From contig JAGVNU010000013.1 of the NCBI GenBank assembly GCA_020053105.1, positions 1-36,929 on the forward strand: 36,929 nt of DNA, written 5' to 3'. The first letter of the stretch is position 1, and every line of letters starts with the position of its first letter. Positions 24,201-31,995 of the stretch are shown piece by piece. Under the pieces are notes generated by a model that searched no databases, was not told the DNA's origin, and saw only the letters and a program-made list of their open reading frames with translations. The position numbers and the translations under genes are program-made. This stretch comes from Thermodesulfovibrionia bacterium (GTDB lineage: Bacteria; Nitrospirota; Thermodesulfovibrionia; UBA6902).

Positions 24201-27200
24201 GATCACTGTCCGCTGCCGGCAGCCTGACATTTGATGCAGCAGGCATTCTCGATATGAAACAGGATGGCGCATCTCTGGTTACCCTGGAAGCGCCGGTTGT
24301 GAATCTCAAGAATTCAGGAGGTACATCAACGACAGAACTCCCGGACGGCAAGGTCGGGATGGGGGTATTTACAGTTAAGGAGGCCGACCAAATCAATATC
24401 GGCAGCGGGGACGTTTACTTCGGCGGCTTTGAGAAAATTGCGTTCAACAGCAAGGGAGATGTCGCATTCACAGGCAAAGGGACCCTGAGCACTGGAAGCG
24501 CGGACCTTGATATTACAGCCTCCCGCATAACGAACAGTGCCGGTTCCACGGCTGAAGGATTGTATCAGGCCCCTGATTTCAGGGTTATTGCCGGGACCGG
24601 GAAGAATGACCTTAATCCGGCCGGCCTTATAAAGATGATGGGCCCCGGAGGCCAACAAGCCGGACCATCAGGCGCAGGAGGTGTGCTTGAGGTTGCGGCG
24701 CGGAAGATAGAGGTCGGTACGGTCATTCAGGTCGATGGGGGAGATATTAAACTCACCACCGCAGTCGCCTTCCTGGACCAGGACGGCATCATCCTGAATC
24801 AGGGCGGAGCCATCCTCGCAACAGGAACAGATGATGCACCGGGTGGACGGGTAACCCTGGCAACGAACTTCATCGATGGAACCGGACAGGAGCAAAGCGG
24901 CAGGATCGATCTGCAGGAGGGGTCTCTGCTCGATGTCTCTGCCGGAACGCAGGGCGATGCAGGTCTCGTGACCCTTCTGGCACCGAAGGGAGGCGTTCTT
25001 ACTGAAGGCGTTCTGAAGGGGACCGCAGGCGTTAAAAAGGACGGCAGCATTGGCCGCGGCGGATCACTAGTCCTGGATGCGCACACGGTTGATCTTCCAA
25101 ATCTGAATGATACGCTAAAGGCAGGCGGCTTCACTGAATCCATCGATCTCCGGGCGCGGACAGGCAATATGGTGGTTACGCCGGACATGACATATACATA
25201 TGAAACCGATGAAAATGATCCCACGATCTTAAGACTAATTGTTGACAGGGCGGTAAAGGCACATATGGTCAGACTTACTGCTGACAGCGGTGAAATAAAT
25301 GTTTATGGGACGATAGACGCTTCTGCATATTCCAGTGATTCCAGGGGACATGAAGATACGTACTACAAGGACGGCGGGAATGTTGAACTTTATGCTCATG
25401 GTGATCTTACTGTCTTCAGTGAGGGAGTGATCAAAGCTGCCGGGACAAACGGCGGCATCGGCGGAGAGGTCTCTCTGAGGTCCTCTGGGGGGGCGGTCAT
25501 TGTTTCTGCCCGGGAGCTTGATGTCTCCGGCAGCACGGGCGGAATCATCTATATGCGGGCCCGGCAAAACGAAAGCGATGTCAACATCTCCCTCAACCGC
25601 TCTGTAAAGGGCGCTTCAGCGCTCTACGTGGAGGCTGTCAGGAGGTATAACTATGATGTTTTTAATTTTACATCGGCGCTTGATGATGCTCATGCCCACT
25701 ATGCAAATGCACCTATCGAGAGGCTGAGCAACAAAGTGGACGCCAATACCACCGCCTTCCACTACCTCCCCGGTATCGAGGTGGTGAGCGCTGGCGATAT
25801 CAACTGGAACACGCAATGGGACATGAGCGGTGTCCGTTTCGGCAGCGAACAGGCGCCGGGTGTCCTCACACTCCGGGCAAGCGGCAATCTCTACATCAAC
25901 AGCAACCTTGTGGACCATCCGACAGACAGGAACAGCCTCACCACTTCCTCTGTCAGGGACTCATGGGGGTTTAATCTCATTGCCGGCGCAGACACTGCCG
26001 GTGCGAATTACATGGCGGTAATAAAGGGGAGGACGGGCTCAGCAGGAAATCCGGTTGGGAACCTGAGGATTGCGGACCAGAAGGTTGTTTATTCCGAGAG
26101 CGCGCCTGTCAGCTTCGCCTCCGGTAACGACACGATTATCGGCAAACAGCAGGGAGGTAACCTCGGCCCCGGATACATGATCAACAGCACCATAAAATAC
26201 AACCTGGCCTCATATGACGGAGCCATTAGAGGGAACGTGGGACGGGACCTTATTATCGACGGCGGTGCTGTCCAAACAGCCACGGGTGATATAAGTGTCA
26301 GCGCAGGACGTGATCTCCAGCTCAATGGCGGCTCTATCCGTACGACAGGGCAGGCCCCGGCAGGAACACCCGCTGGTAGCGACCCGACACCGACGCTCAG
26401 GAATGATCCTGATTATTTGAAAAAGACCGACGCGGAAACATCAAGGGAAGAATACTGGAGATATTTCAACGGCGGTGATATCAGCATCGACGCGGGAGGG
26501 AATATAGGGAAGTATAACAGCGGCAATGTGACATGGACGCCGCCTTCGAAACTTGATTCATTGATATGGGACAAATTTACTCTGATAAACGAAGGCAGCA
26601 AATTTAATAAGAAGCTGCTGGGGGTATTTTCTGCCGACTATGACAAGGCGGCAACGCAGGGGCTTGCGACAATGGGAGGAGGGGATATTTATGTCCGCGC
26701 AGGAAGGGATTTCATGTCGCAGGCAGGGACCTTCGGTGCCGGGGCATGGGACCCGGAACTCAATCAATACACATTCGGCTCCGGAGATATTGCAATTTAT
26801 GCGGGAGGTGATATGCAAGGCCGGTTCCTCAGTATGAACGGAAACGGGGACCTCCATGCCATGGGGAACTTCGGCGCAGATACCGACACCGGGCGGGTCC
26901 AGATCGAGCTCTTCAACAGCCGTATGAATGTTACGGCACTGGGGGAAATTCAGATAGGGGCTATGCTGAATCCGAGCCTTGCAAGCAACAAAAATGACAG
27001 GTCGCTATACGTGAGCTGCGCATATACCGGGGACACAAGCATAAGCCTGAAGGCAGGGACCGATGTGACGATCGCCGGTAAGTCGCCCTTTTACAGCAAT
27101 GACCTTAATGAAGAGATTACCGAGACGGTCCTTCCGGCCAGGGTCGACATCGAGGCGGTAAGAGGGAATATTGTACTTAATAAAGACTTCACGCTCGCCC

Positions 27201-28852
27201 CTTCGGCCGACGGCAATCTAAGACTCGCGGCAGGGGTCGATTTAACCACGACCGCCGTGGACAGGAGTTATGCGCAGATTATGATGTCCGACATGGACCC
27301 AGATGAGTGGTACGGCCGCTTCTCGTCCAATAATAGTTTCAACCGCTTTGCGACCTCAGCAGATATAGTAACCAGATCGAATTGGATATCGGACAGAATC
27401 GTAAAAGGGAGCGTTGTTCCAAACAATCACGGCTACTATGGAGACGCCGGTCCGCTGCACAGAGATGACCCGGAACCTATCTTGATCAATGCCGGCAGGG
27501 ACATAAAGGATATAAAATTTTATCTGCCGAAGAAGGCGTACGTGACGGCGGGACGGGACATCATCGACATGGCATATGAAGGGCAGAACATAAACAAGGA
27601 AGATGTAACGAGTGTCTTTGCAGGACGCGATATCGTGCTGGGGGACAATGTAATAATCGACTTGTACACAGGCCTCCCTACTGAAAGAACGGGCCTGATA
27701 CAGGGCGGTCCCGGAGTATTCATGGTCCAGGCCGGGAATTCTATCGACCTTGGGATATCAAACAACTATGAGTATACGTCAGGCGGGGTGGCTTATTCGG
27801 TATATGGAGGGATTCAGGCTATCGGCAGGCTCAACAATTACCTGCTCGGCAAGGAGAGAGGCGCCCTCATCGTTATATCCGGATACGATAAGGACATGAC
27901 TGACGGCATGGTCAGGACCTTCTTTGATGAAATTCGTCATGCAGGTGATCAGTATGCTGACTTAATGTCCCGGAAAAAGACGGGCGAAGCTGCAGAGCTT
28001 CTGGAGGCAACACGGCACGGCATAATCGAACGCATACTTGGGAAAACACCCACGGGGGACGGCGACATCAACATGATCTCCTCTCAGATCGCGGTGCCGT
28101 TCGGACAGTCCGATCTCTTTATCATCTCCGGCGGCGACCTCAACGTAGGTAAAACCGCCCTGTCCACTTCCAAAGCGGCAAATACCAAAACCGGGATCAT
28201 GACTGCAGCGGGTGGTGGAGTGAATATATATTCTGTGGGAGATGTCAACGTGCACGAATCAAGGATCATGACATTTTTCTCAAGGAAGGACATGGATGAT
28301 ATGCAGGAAAACGATCCCCCCCTTGGCCATATTACCATCTGGAGTTGGGGAGACATCAATGCAGGAAGGGGTGCGAGGACAGCGGTCAGCGCTGATCCGC
28401 CCAAGAAGATAAAACTCCCTGATGGCGGATATCTGGAGGTATTTACTCCTCCCGCAGTCGGCAGCGGAATACGCGCAGTTACCTACGGAGAAAACCCGCC
28501 GGAGCCGGGTGATATCCATCTGACCGCGCCAAGCGGTGTCATCGATGCGGGTGAGGCCGGGATATCGGGGGGCAAAATCATCCTTGCGGCGCTCGAAGTC
28601 AAGAATTCGGCCAACATCAGTTTCTCCGCAGGGTCTGTCGGCGTTCCGCAGGCGTCTACAAGCGGCGCGGCCCTTGGAGGTCTCACAGGCGGCGCCGGCA
28701 CCGTGGCGCAGCCCGGCCAAATGGCCGGTGACGCGACCCCCGGCATAGCTGCGGAAAGGACCGCCCAGGCGGCCCAGATGATAGATGACATCTTAATGAA
28801 GTGGCTGGACGTGAAAGTCATAGATTTAGTTCAAGAGGAAGAGGAGGAGTAA
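18293..28852 (+). CDS. filamentous haemagglutinin-like giant exoprotein (TPS substrate)
   Basis: 3519 residues, 10.6 kb. Signal peptide about 1-29 (FVLAAQP). The TPS secretion domain (about 38-275) contains the hallmarks INWKTFDIG (104-112) and NQNGILFGP (155-163). The rest is a very long right-handed beta-helix type repeat region rich in G-G-x-I/V-x-L/I-x-A and D-V-S-G motifs (for example GSLLDVSG, GGDISIDAGG, AGRDI). A C-terminal region from about 2650 resembles the DUF3739 part of haemagglutinin family proteins. The chain ends in a run of acidic residues (QEEEEE). It is secreted by the upstream FhaC-like protein and probably forms an extended surface adhesin. The ATG follows GGAGGG. Confidence 0.92.
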   Translation: MNMLKGFIDKMLRGILCLLVLLPDFVLAAQPGVYSGRPATPNINLPNKTGPGVTIPGFSGGMRTFNGPPAHALPELIDIERGADTPGIQGNKMTINQTEEKAVINWKTFDIGADSEVQFDQKGNADWAALNRIWDKDPSYIFGKLTADGKIYLINQNGILFGPGSKINVGSLTASALNIDDNDFINNILKFKHINYRSIDDPEAEFDPYALVSNHGEINAKDGGHVFLIGPFVDNSPDPQDLHADPGEDRSGLINAPSGQIGLIAGTDVELVKPGEKDNRREGLYYVLINNSHDDIESGNAVNQAYLIQVDGKQKVFSGKLNADGGIVGMYGTTVDHWGIIRSTTAFKNNKGEVELRAAHKVRTGADSRISLPVDNSLDPETGKIRTISDTFDIQSTVFIGGLKNGSPVNSIEHGGEITAHSGTVTLDAADRVYLETNSLIDVSGTVAELAPSLITDFSLTSMELRDAYPQKNGILPGRKINTTVQSGSAIGDLSGALMGQDRTALERSSGGFMRKTLYDGEWDYAPQTGTITINAANGDIIIKENAVLDFSGGEITYLDGFVDSTKLLSGNKIYDIRNAPLNVQYSKILGMYAKRHERFGVADQYSGLYYGGASPLKPYVNGFTKGGDAGILNLTAATIIMDGRLRGGVTRGAFQNTWTMKGSYTADLSEDAEWAYDVARALSMARGLEAPRAGTLTVSSYQDANPSMYTSSISVVSGTSPRSDLTADAGPLQGPTLLDVNILNDARLGALSLSAGLEITTAPGAGLNLQPGGTFLASARRIIHEGEIKAPAGSIRMTIDQKKTSHGGVEGIYGDFNPNPYSKELPGGERIVLGSGSLLDVSGERIDNSLVGKKEDAVLRYGQTTAGRIDILDKTDEGQGVFIEGGAVVDVSGGYSIDSKGKVTGGNAGMVSLQGSNLMLEGDLRGHALSDLNGKILGGAVTLASKEIYVAEHGADWSGFDTRSGIVQDPMKGLQVAGNRFDDTGFTQITLNSYGDVDISSTIATSLVKLKNPASVKQTGGASAVQVETDFGSPAGQGLIRLDGPGAFMTGPSSFTARAGVEFEGTNDIFQGNLKKIVEPVAKITISDAAEIRTAPAVSSVTRIAQDVGVNPAAVKTGITLEAPTTIEVGGKLESRGGNITVKAKKDLIIKKGAGILAGGYNRPDPASSLKNLPMNFLPVRGGSVTLEGADNLVLEEGSSIDISGFDAVENRMQSADGDAVVYREAGAPGSLSLTYSTLTGVVAGSTVKAGHADLAGIQDAALTISKNNELEVASADIARYKDAGFDDITLKSISRIEFNESMNVKVDRKLTLDSPEIGIDSARTKDLEHSVTLQSPWIVLTNTFEQWKESAITVPAADGTSITLSSAGWMDLNGGIKISGFKDVNLEAARDIRLADRLYTNPVDLIQTWGNKLLTAGNLTMKADRIYPVALNLTRKGNNPKRVYPVDYTIHSGGKVTILPANIRTHDPIYSAGGNLAIEAAKGIEHRGTLAAPLGTITLTDLPDPEGTAERVDRIYLAEGSVLTTAGAAGVEYNYGNINDNNKWIFYGKTELTGKTPGIEDELAANKKNVIKLSADETIVGSGADIDVSGGGALFAFQWRPGIEGTVDPLAKPSRYLIFENNSFQMPGPAVYLKAGGGVSEGLYTILNLSENPQYAQYAFMPGAHILELQSGTALPGPQSLSKYGYPLAVGYDAVNSTGILSTRPKVYSVRTAADVLTEGHFDKQTLISGHAGDITITGKTTVIGGNFNAAPLNSNYRGGKVTLSGTNVRVRQSAGAPLPPTFRFDTAMDEVDQGRDPEDKLKDKLTLSADSLSDKGFREVSLGDEGTDNLTIENGLTLEASIITLSAGESLTVRENAKLHAITDNPEDEGVLSLITAGRLSVESGALLHASHDIILDVNNVDDIQGDLQVDNSSITLKSAAILFGALPAEEDKSTGLYVTEEVWNRFSGYKNITFASASDIRFMEDRSLSAAGSLTFDAAGILDMKQDGASLVTLEAPVVNLKNSGGTSTTELPDGKVGMGVFTVKEADQINIGSGDVYFGGFEKIAFNSKGDVAFTGKGTLSTGSADLDITASRITNSAGSTAEGLYQAPDFRVIAGTGKNDLNPAGLIKMMGPGGQQAGPSGAGGVLEVAARKIEVGTVIQVDGGDIKLTTAVAFLDQDGIILNQGGAILATGTDDAPGGRVTLATNFIDGTGQEQSGRIDLQEGSLLDVSAGTQGDAGLVTLLAPKGGVLTEGVLKGTAGVKKDGSIGRGGSLVLDAHTVDLPNLNDTLKAGGFTESIDLRARTGNMVVTPDMTYTYETDENDPTILRLIVDRAVKAHMVRLTADSGEINVYGTIDASAYSSDSRGHEDTYYKDGGNVELYAHGDLTVFSEGVIKAAGTNGGIGGEVSLRSSGGAVIVSARELDVSGSTGGIIYMRARQNESDVNISLNRSVKGASALYVEAVRRYNYDVFNFTSALDDAHAHYANAPIERLSNKVDANTTAFHYLPGIEVVSAGDINWNTQWDMSGVRFGSEQAPGVLTLRASGNLYINSNLVDHPTDRNSLTTSSVRDSWGFNLIAGADTAGANYMAVIKGRTGSAGNPVGNLRIADQKVVYSESAPVSFASGNDTIIGKQQGGNLGPGYMINSTIKYNLASYDGAIRGNVGRDLIIDGGAVQTATGDISVSAGRDLQLNGGSIRTTGQAPAGTPAGSDPTPTLRNDPDYLKKTDAETSREEYWRYFNGGDISIDAGGNIGKYNSGNVTWTPPSKLDSLIWDKFTLINEGSKFNKKLLGVFSADYDKAATQGLATMGGGDIYVRAGRDFMSQAGTFGAGAWDPELNQYTFGSGDIAIYAGGDMQGRFLSMNGNGDLHAMGNFGADTDTGRVQIELFNSRMNVTALGEIQIGAMLNPSLASNKNDRSLYVSCAYTGDTSISLKAGTDVTIAGKSPFYSNDLNEEITETVLPARVDIEAVRGNIVLNKDFTLAPSADGNLRLAAGVDLTTTAVDRSYAQIMMSDMDPDEWYGRFSSNNSFNRFATSADIVTRSNWISDRIVKGSVVPNNHGYYGDAGPLHRDDPEPILINAGRDIKDIKFYLPKKAYVTAGRDIIDMAYEGQNINKEDVTSVFAGRDIVLGDNVIIDLYTGLPTERTGLIQGGPGVFMVQAGNSIDLGISNNYEYTSGGVAYSVYGGIQAIGRLNNYLLGKERGALIVISGYDKDMTDGMVRTFFDEIRHAGDQYADLMSRKKTGEAAELLEATRHGIIERILGKTPTGDGDINMISSQIAVPFGQSDLFIISGGDLNVGKTALSTSKAANTKTGIMTAAGGGVNIYSVGDVNVHESRIMTFFSRKDMDDMQENDPPLGHITIWSWGDINAGRGARTAVSADPPKKIKLPDGGYLEVFTPPAVGSGIRAVTYGENPPEPGDIHLTAPSGVIDAGEAGISGGKIILAALEVKNSANISFSAGSVGVPQASTSGAALGGLTGGAGTVAQPGQMAGDATPGIAAERTAQAAQMIDDILMKWLDVKVIDLVQEEEEE

Positions 28853-28855
28853 GAG

Positions 28856-30709
28856 GTGGACAGAAAGAAAGACAAAGTTGAAAGAGGTGTTCCGGGGGCC
28901 TTTTTATCGGAACTGCGCATGCTGAATAAAATGTCAGCGCTGATTGTGTTGCTGATGATTACTATCGGACTGTTTATAGTTCCTGATGCTAATGCATGGT
29001 GGGACGGGAAGTGGCAGCAGAGGATGAAGATTCAATTTGATACTTCTTCAAACGGGGCCGGAATCGATGAGAATGTCGCCGATGTCCCGCTGCTGGTCCG
29101 CCTGCATACAGGCAACTTCAGTTTTCCAAGCGCAAAAGAGGATGGTTCGGACCTCAGGTTTGTAAGCCTTGACGATAAGTCTCCCCTGAAATATCACATC
29201 GAGAAGTTTGATCCTATGGAAGAGATTGCCCTCATATGGGTCAAGGTCCCCAGGATATCCGGGGGCGGCAGTCAGGATTCCATATGGATGTATTATGGAA
29301 ATGATTCTGCACCCGACGGCCAGGACGCGGGCGGCACGTACGATGTGAACCAGGTGGCTGTCTATCACCTGGGCGATGAGGACGGCAATCCGCGTGACTC
29401 AACGGCCTATAGCAATCACGCGGCCTCGTTTTCAGGGAAGCTTGGTGTCCCTTCAGTTGTGGGCAACGGCGCCCAGTTCAGCGGCGCCGGAGAGTTGATG
29501 ACTATCACCAGGGCCGCGTCGCTTAATTTCACGAAAGGCTTTACCTTCTCCACTTGGGTCCGTATCAACCAGTCTGAAGGCAATACGCATTTTTTGTCGT
29601 GGGACGACGGTAAGCAGTCGATTATTGTGGGAGTGGAAGAATCGAAGGTCTACTGCAGTCTCAGTTCCGGCAGCGGGCAGACGACGGTGACGCCTAAAAC
29701 AGCGGTACTGACCCCGAACGGCTGGCACCATCTGGCTGTTACCGCAGACCCTGACAACCGGATCACGCTGTATCTCGACGGCAGTGAGACCGCATATATC
29801 AAACTCAGGGGAATGGTCCCTGCGCCTGCTGCAGACATCATCATCGGCGCATCGGCGAAAGGGAGCAATGTCTTTACCGGAGATGTGGACGAGATGCAGT
29901 TGTCCGGTACAGCCAGATCTGCCGGCTGGATAAAGGCCGCCTTCCAGGGCCAGGGACCGGACGGCATGCTTACATCCTATATGCAGGAAGAGTCAGGAGG
30001 GGGAAGCAGTGAATCGCTGACCATCCACCTTATGAAGGTGATAGTAAGGACCATAACCCTTGATGGATGGGTCATTATAGGTATCCTTGTCCTGATGGGG
30101 TTTGCGTCCGTTTATGTGTTTCAGCAAAAGGTCATATTGCTTCGTCAGTCCAAAAAAGACAATCAATCATTTTCACACTCTTTCCGGGGAATCGAACACA
30201 CGTTCACCCTTCTTGAGAAAGACCAGGACTTCTCCGGATCTCCGCTCTATCGTGTCTACCGGGCAGGCTGCGAAGAGTTAAAGTCCTGGCTGGAAAGGAA
30301 AGGGAAGTCCTCTAAAGAGCATAAGGGGTTCTCCGAGCACGCTATAAATGGTTTCAAGGCGGCGGTCGAGAAGGAGGCCATGTATGAAAGCAGAAAGCTC
30401 TCAGCCGGAATGGTCATAATGAATATGAGCGTTGCGGGCGGGCCGTTTCTCGGCCTGCTGGGAACGGTCTGGGGGGTCATGAACACCTTTGCGAGTCTTG
30501 CCGAGAGCGGCGAAGCGAACCTCACGGCCATCGCGCCGGGAGTTGCCTCTGCGCTTGCGTGTACACTGGCCGGTCTTATCGTTGCGATTCCCGCCCTGTT
30601 CGCGAGCAGTTATCTCGTGGGTCTGATCAAAGACATGAATGCAGATATTAATGCGTTTATCGATGACTTCATTCTGAAACTGGAAGAAGGTAGCGGAGAC
30701 GCGTCATGA
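28856..30709 (+). CDS. DUF2341-LamG-ExbB/TolQ fusion protein
   Basis: 617 residues, GTG start three bases after the exoprotein stop. A hydrophobic signal/anchor (about 26-46, PDANAWW) leads to a DUF2341 domain (about 48-160) and a LamG/concanavalin-like lectin domain (about 165-375: FTFSTWVRINQSEG, PNGWHHLAVTADPDNRITLYLDG). After a membrane helix (about 402-422) and a cytoplasmic segment comes the MotA/TolQ/ExbB channel (about 515-605: GGPFLGLLGTVWGVMNTF, APGVASALACTLAGLIVAIPALFA). So a carbohydrate-binding-like periplasmic module is fused to a proton channel. It probably energises the TPS or porin system with ExbD and TonB, which follow. Confidence 0.88.
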   Translation: MDRKKDKVERGVPGAFLSELRMLNKMSALIVLLMITIGLFIVPDANAWWDGKWQQRMKIQFDTSSNGAGIDENVADVPLLVRLHTGNFSFPSAKEDGSDLRFVSLDDKSPLKYHIEKFDPMEEIALIWVKVPRISGGGSQDSIWMYYGNDSAPDGQDAGGTYDVNQVAVYHLGDEDGNPRDSTAYSNHAASFSGKLGVPSVVGNGAQFSGAGELMTITRAASLNFTKGFTFSTWVRINQSEGNTHFLSWDDGKQSIIVGVEESKVYCSLSSGSGQTTVTPKTAVLTPNGWHHLAVTADPDNRITLYLDGSETAYIKLRGMVPAPAADIIIGASAKGSNVFTGDVDEMQLSGTARSAGWIKAAFQGQGPDGMLTSYMQEESGGGSSESLTIHLMKVIVRTITLDGWVIIGILVLMGFASVYVFQQKVILLRQSKKDNQSFSHSFRGIEHTFTLLEKDQDFSGSPLYRVYRAGCEELKSWLERKGKSSKEHKGFSEHAINGFKAAVEKEAMYESRKLSAGMVIMNMSVAGGPFLGLLGTVWGVMNTFASLAESGEANLTAIAPGVASALACTLAGLIVAIPALFASSYLVGLIKDMNADINAFIDDFILKLEEGSGDAS

Positions 30710-31116
30710 GGAAAAATCCCTACGACGATCATGAAGTGCATGATGAGATCAACGTGGTCCCCATGCTGGACCTTGCATGGAACCTCCTGCTGGTCTTCAT
30801 GATCGTGGTCACGGCCTCTGTACAGGGGATAAGCGTGAACCTCCCAAAGGCGAGCGCGGCTGTCGGCAAGGTCAAGTCAACGACAAAGGCGATCACCATT
30901 ACTGCGGAAGGCACGATATATCTCGACAGTTTTCCGATTACTATCGGCGAACTTGAAGACAGGCTCAGGCAGTACAAGGCCGCAGACCCCAATTTCCCTG
31001 TCGTGATCAGGGGAGATGAAAAAATTGCATATAAAAGCGTCATCGAGGTGCTGGACCTGCTGCAGAAGCTGGAGATTACACAGTTGGGTCTGGTGACGCA
31101 GAAACTTGTTAAATGA
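30706..31116 (+). CDS. exbD: ExbD/TolR-family proton-channel subunit
   Basis: 136 residues. A cytoplasmic N-terminus rich in Asp/Glu is followed by one membrane helix carrying the essential Asp (Asp22 in VVPMLDLAWNLLLVFMIV), then a periplasmic ExbD/TolR domain (about 48-136: ITITAEGTIYLDS, FPVVIRGDEKIAY). It pairs with the ExbB-type channel encoded upstream, overlapping it by four bases (ATGA), and transmits proton-motive force to the TonB-like protein downstream. Confidence 0.93.
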   Translation: MRKNPYDDHEVHDEINVVPMLDLAWNLLLVFMIVVTASVQGISVNLPKASAAVGKVKSTTKAITITAEGTIYLDSFPITIGELEDRLRQYKAADPNFPVVIRGDEKIAYKSVIEVLDLLQKLEITQLGLVTQKLVK

Positions 31117-31130
31117 AAAGACAGATAGAT

Positions 31131-31159
31131 GTAGGGGCAGGTTTTAAACCTGCCTCTAC
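31131..31159. repeat. near-perfect 29-bp palindrome of the GTAGGGGC type
   Basis: GTAGGGGCAGGTTT (31131-31144), a central T, then AAACCTGCCTCTAC (31146-31159). All positions pair, one through a G-T. It lies in the 55-base gap between exbD and the TonB-like gene. It resembles interspersed GTAGGGGC...GCCCCTAC palindromes found in many copies in several bacterial genomes. In RNA it would form a strong hairpin that could tune expression between the two genes. Confidence 0.75.
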
Positions 31160-31171
31160 TGCGGAGATACC

Positions 31172-31879
31172 ATGCCGGATAAAAAAATGAATAAAACATC
31201 TGCATCGCAATGGATACTCATTGCAGGGATGGTGGTATTCGTAGGCGCCGTTGTATATCTCGTCAAAGGTGTTTTGTCCTCTGACAGTCCCGGCAAACAC
31301 AGAAGCATTACCACGGTGACCTTATTGAAGCCGCCGCCTCAGATAAAGGAAAAGCCGCCTGAGCCAATCAAACAGGAGCTTAAGGAGGAAGTCGTTACTG
31401 ATATCCCGCAGGAGGTGATCCCGAATGACAGTGAGCCTTCCGGTGATCCGGATAACACTCCGGCCGGAGATACCCTCGGTGTGGATGCTGAAGGCACAGC
31501 AGGGGGGGACTCCTTCGGAATCGTCGGCAAAAAGGGAGGCAGGAGCATCATTGCGGGCAGCGGGGGCAGCGGTCTCGAAAATCTGTCCCTTATGGCCAGA
31601 TACGGCGGATATACCCATTATGTAGAGAGCGAACTGCATAAAAGGATCATGAAGCGCTGGGACGTGGAAGGCGGCCTGCCCCGGGGAACACTCCAGGTGG
31701 TCGTGAAACTGAAAGTGGACACTAATGGCGGTATTGTTGAGCACAGAATCATAGGCTCATCAGGGAACCATAAAATGGACGAGACGGTAAAACAGGTCCT
31801 GGGCGATATAAGTTTCAGCGACTCGCCGCCGGACGGCATGCCTCGTACGATGAAGATCAAGATGACTTTTAAGAGCTAA
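31172..31879 (+). CDS. TonB-family energy transducer
   Basis: 235 residues. Short cytoplasmic N-terminus, membrane helix (about 14-33: WILIAGMVVFVGAVVYLV), then a Pro/Glu/Lys-rich spacer (KPPPQIKEKPPEPIKQELKEE), a Gly-rich linker, and a TonB C-terminal domain (about 145-235: YVESELHKRIMKRWDVEGGLPRGTLQVVVKLKVDTNGGI, then MPRTMKIKMTF). It would span the periplasm and contact an outer-membrane partner. No TonB-dependent receptor is in the window. The nearby candidates are the FhaC-like transporter and the porin, neither with an obvious TonB box, so the partner is unknown. Confidence 0.88.
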   Translation: MPDKKMNKTSASQWILIAGMVVFVGAVVYLVKGVLSSDSPGKHRSITTVTLLKPPPQIKEKPPEPIKQELKEEVVTDIPQEVIPNDSEPSGDPDNTPAGDTLGVDAEGTAGGDSFGIVGKKGGRSIIAGSGGSGLENLSLMARYGGYTHYVESELHKRIMKRWDVEGGLPRGTLQVVVKLKVDTNGGIVEHRIIGSSGNHKMDETVKQVLGDISFSDSPPDGMPRTMKIKMTFKS

Positions 31880-31895
31880 CAACAAAGAAGTTGGA

Positions 31896-31923
31896 AAGTA
31901 AGAAGTGAGAAGTCAGAAGTTAA
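31896..31923. repeat. short tandem repeat, unit 7 bp
   Basis: Four units of AAGTNAG: AAGTAAG, AAGTGAG, AAGTCAG and a degenerate AAGTTAA, starting at 31896, 31903, 31910 and 31917. It lies in the 116-base gap between the TonB-like gene and the porin gene. It may vary in copy number by slippage; no function is visible. Confidence 0.6.
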
Positions 31924-31995
31924 TAAAATTGCTTAATGAGTGTTTTGATTTTACTTCCTACTAATATTTCGAAAGAGAGGTCATGAGAGAACATA

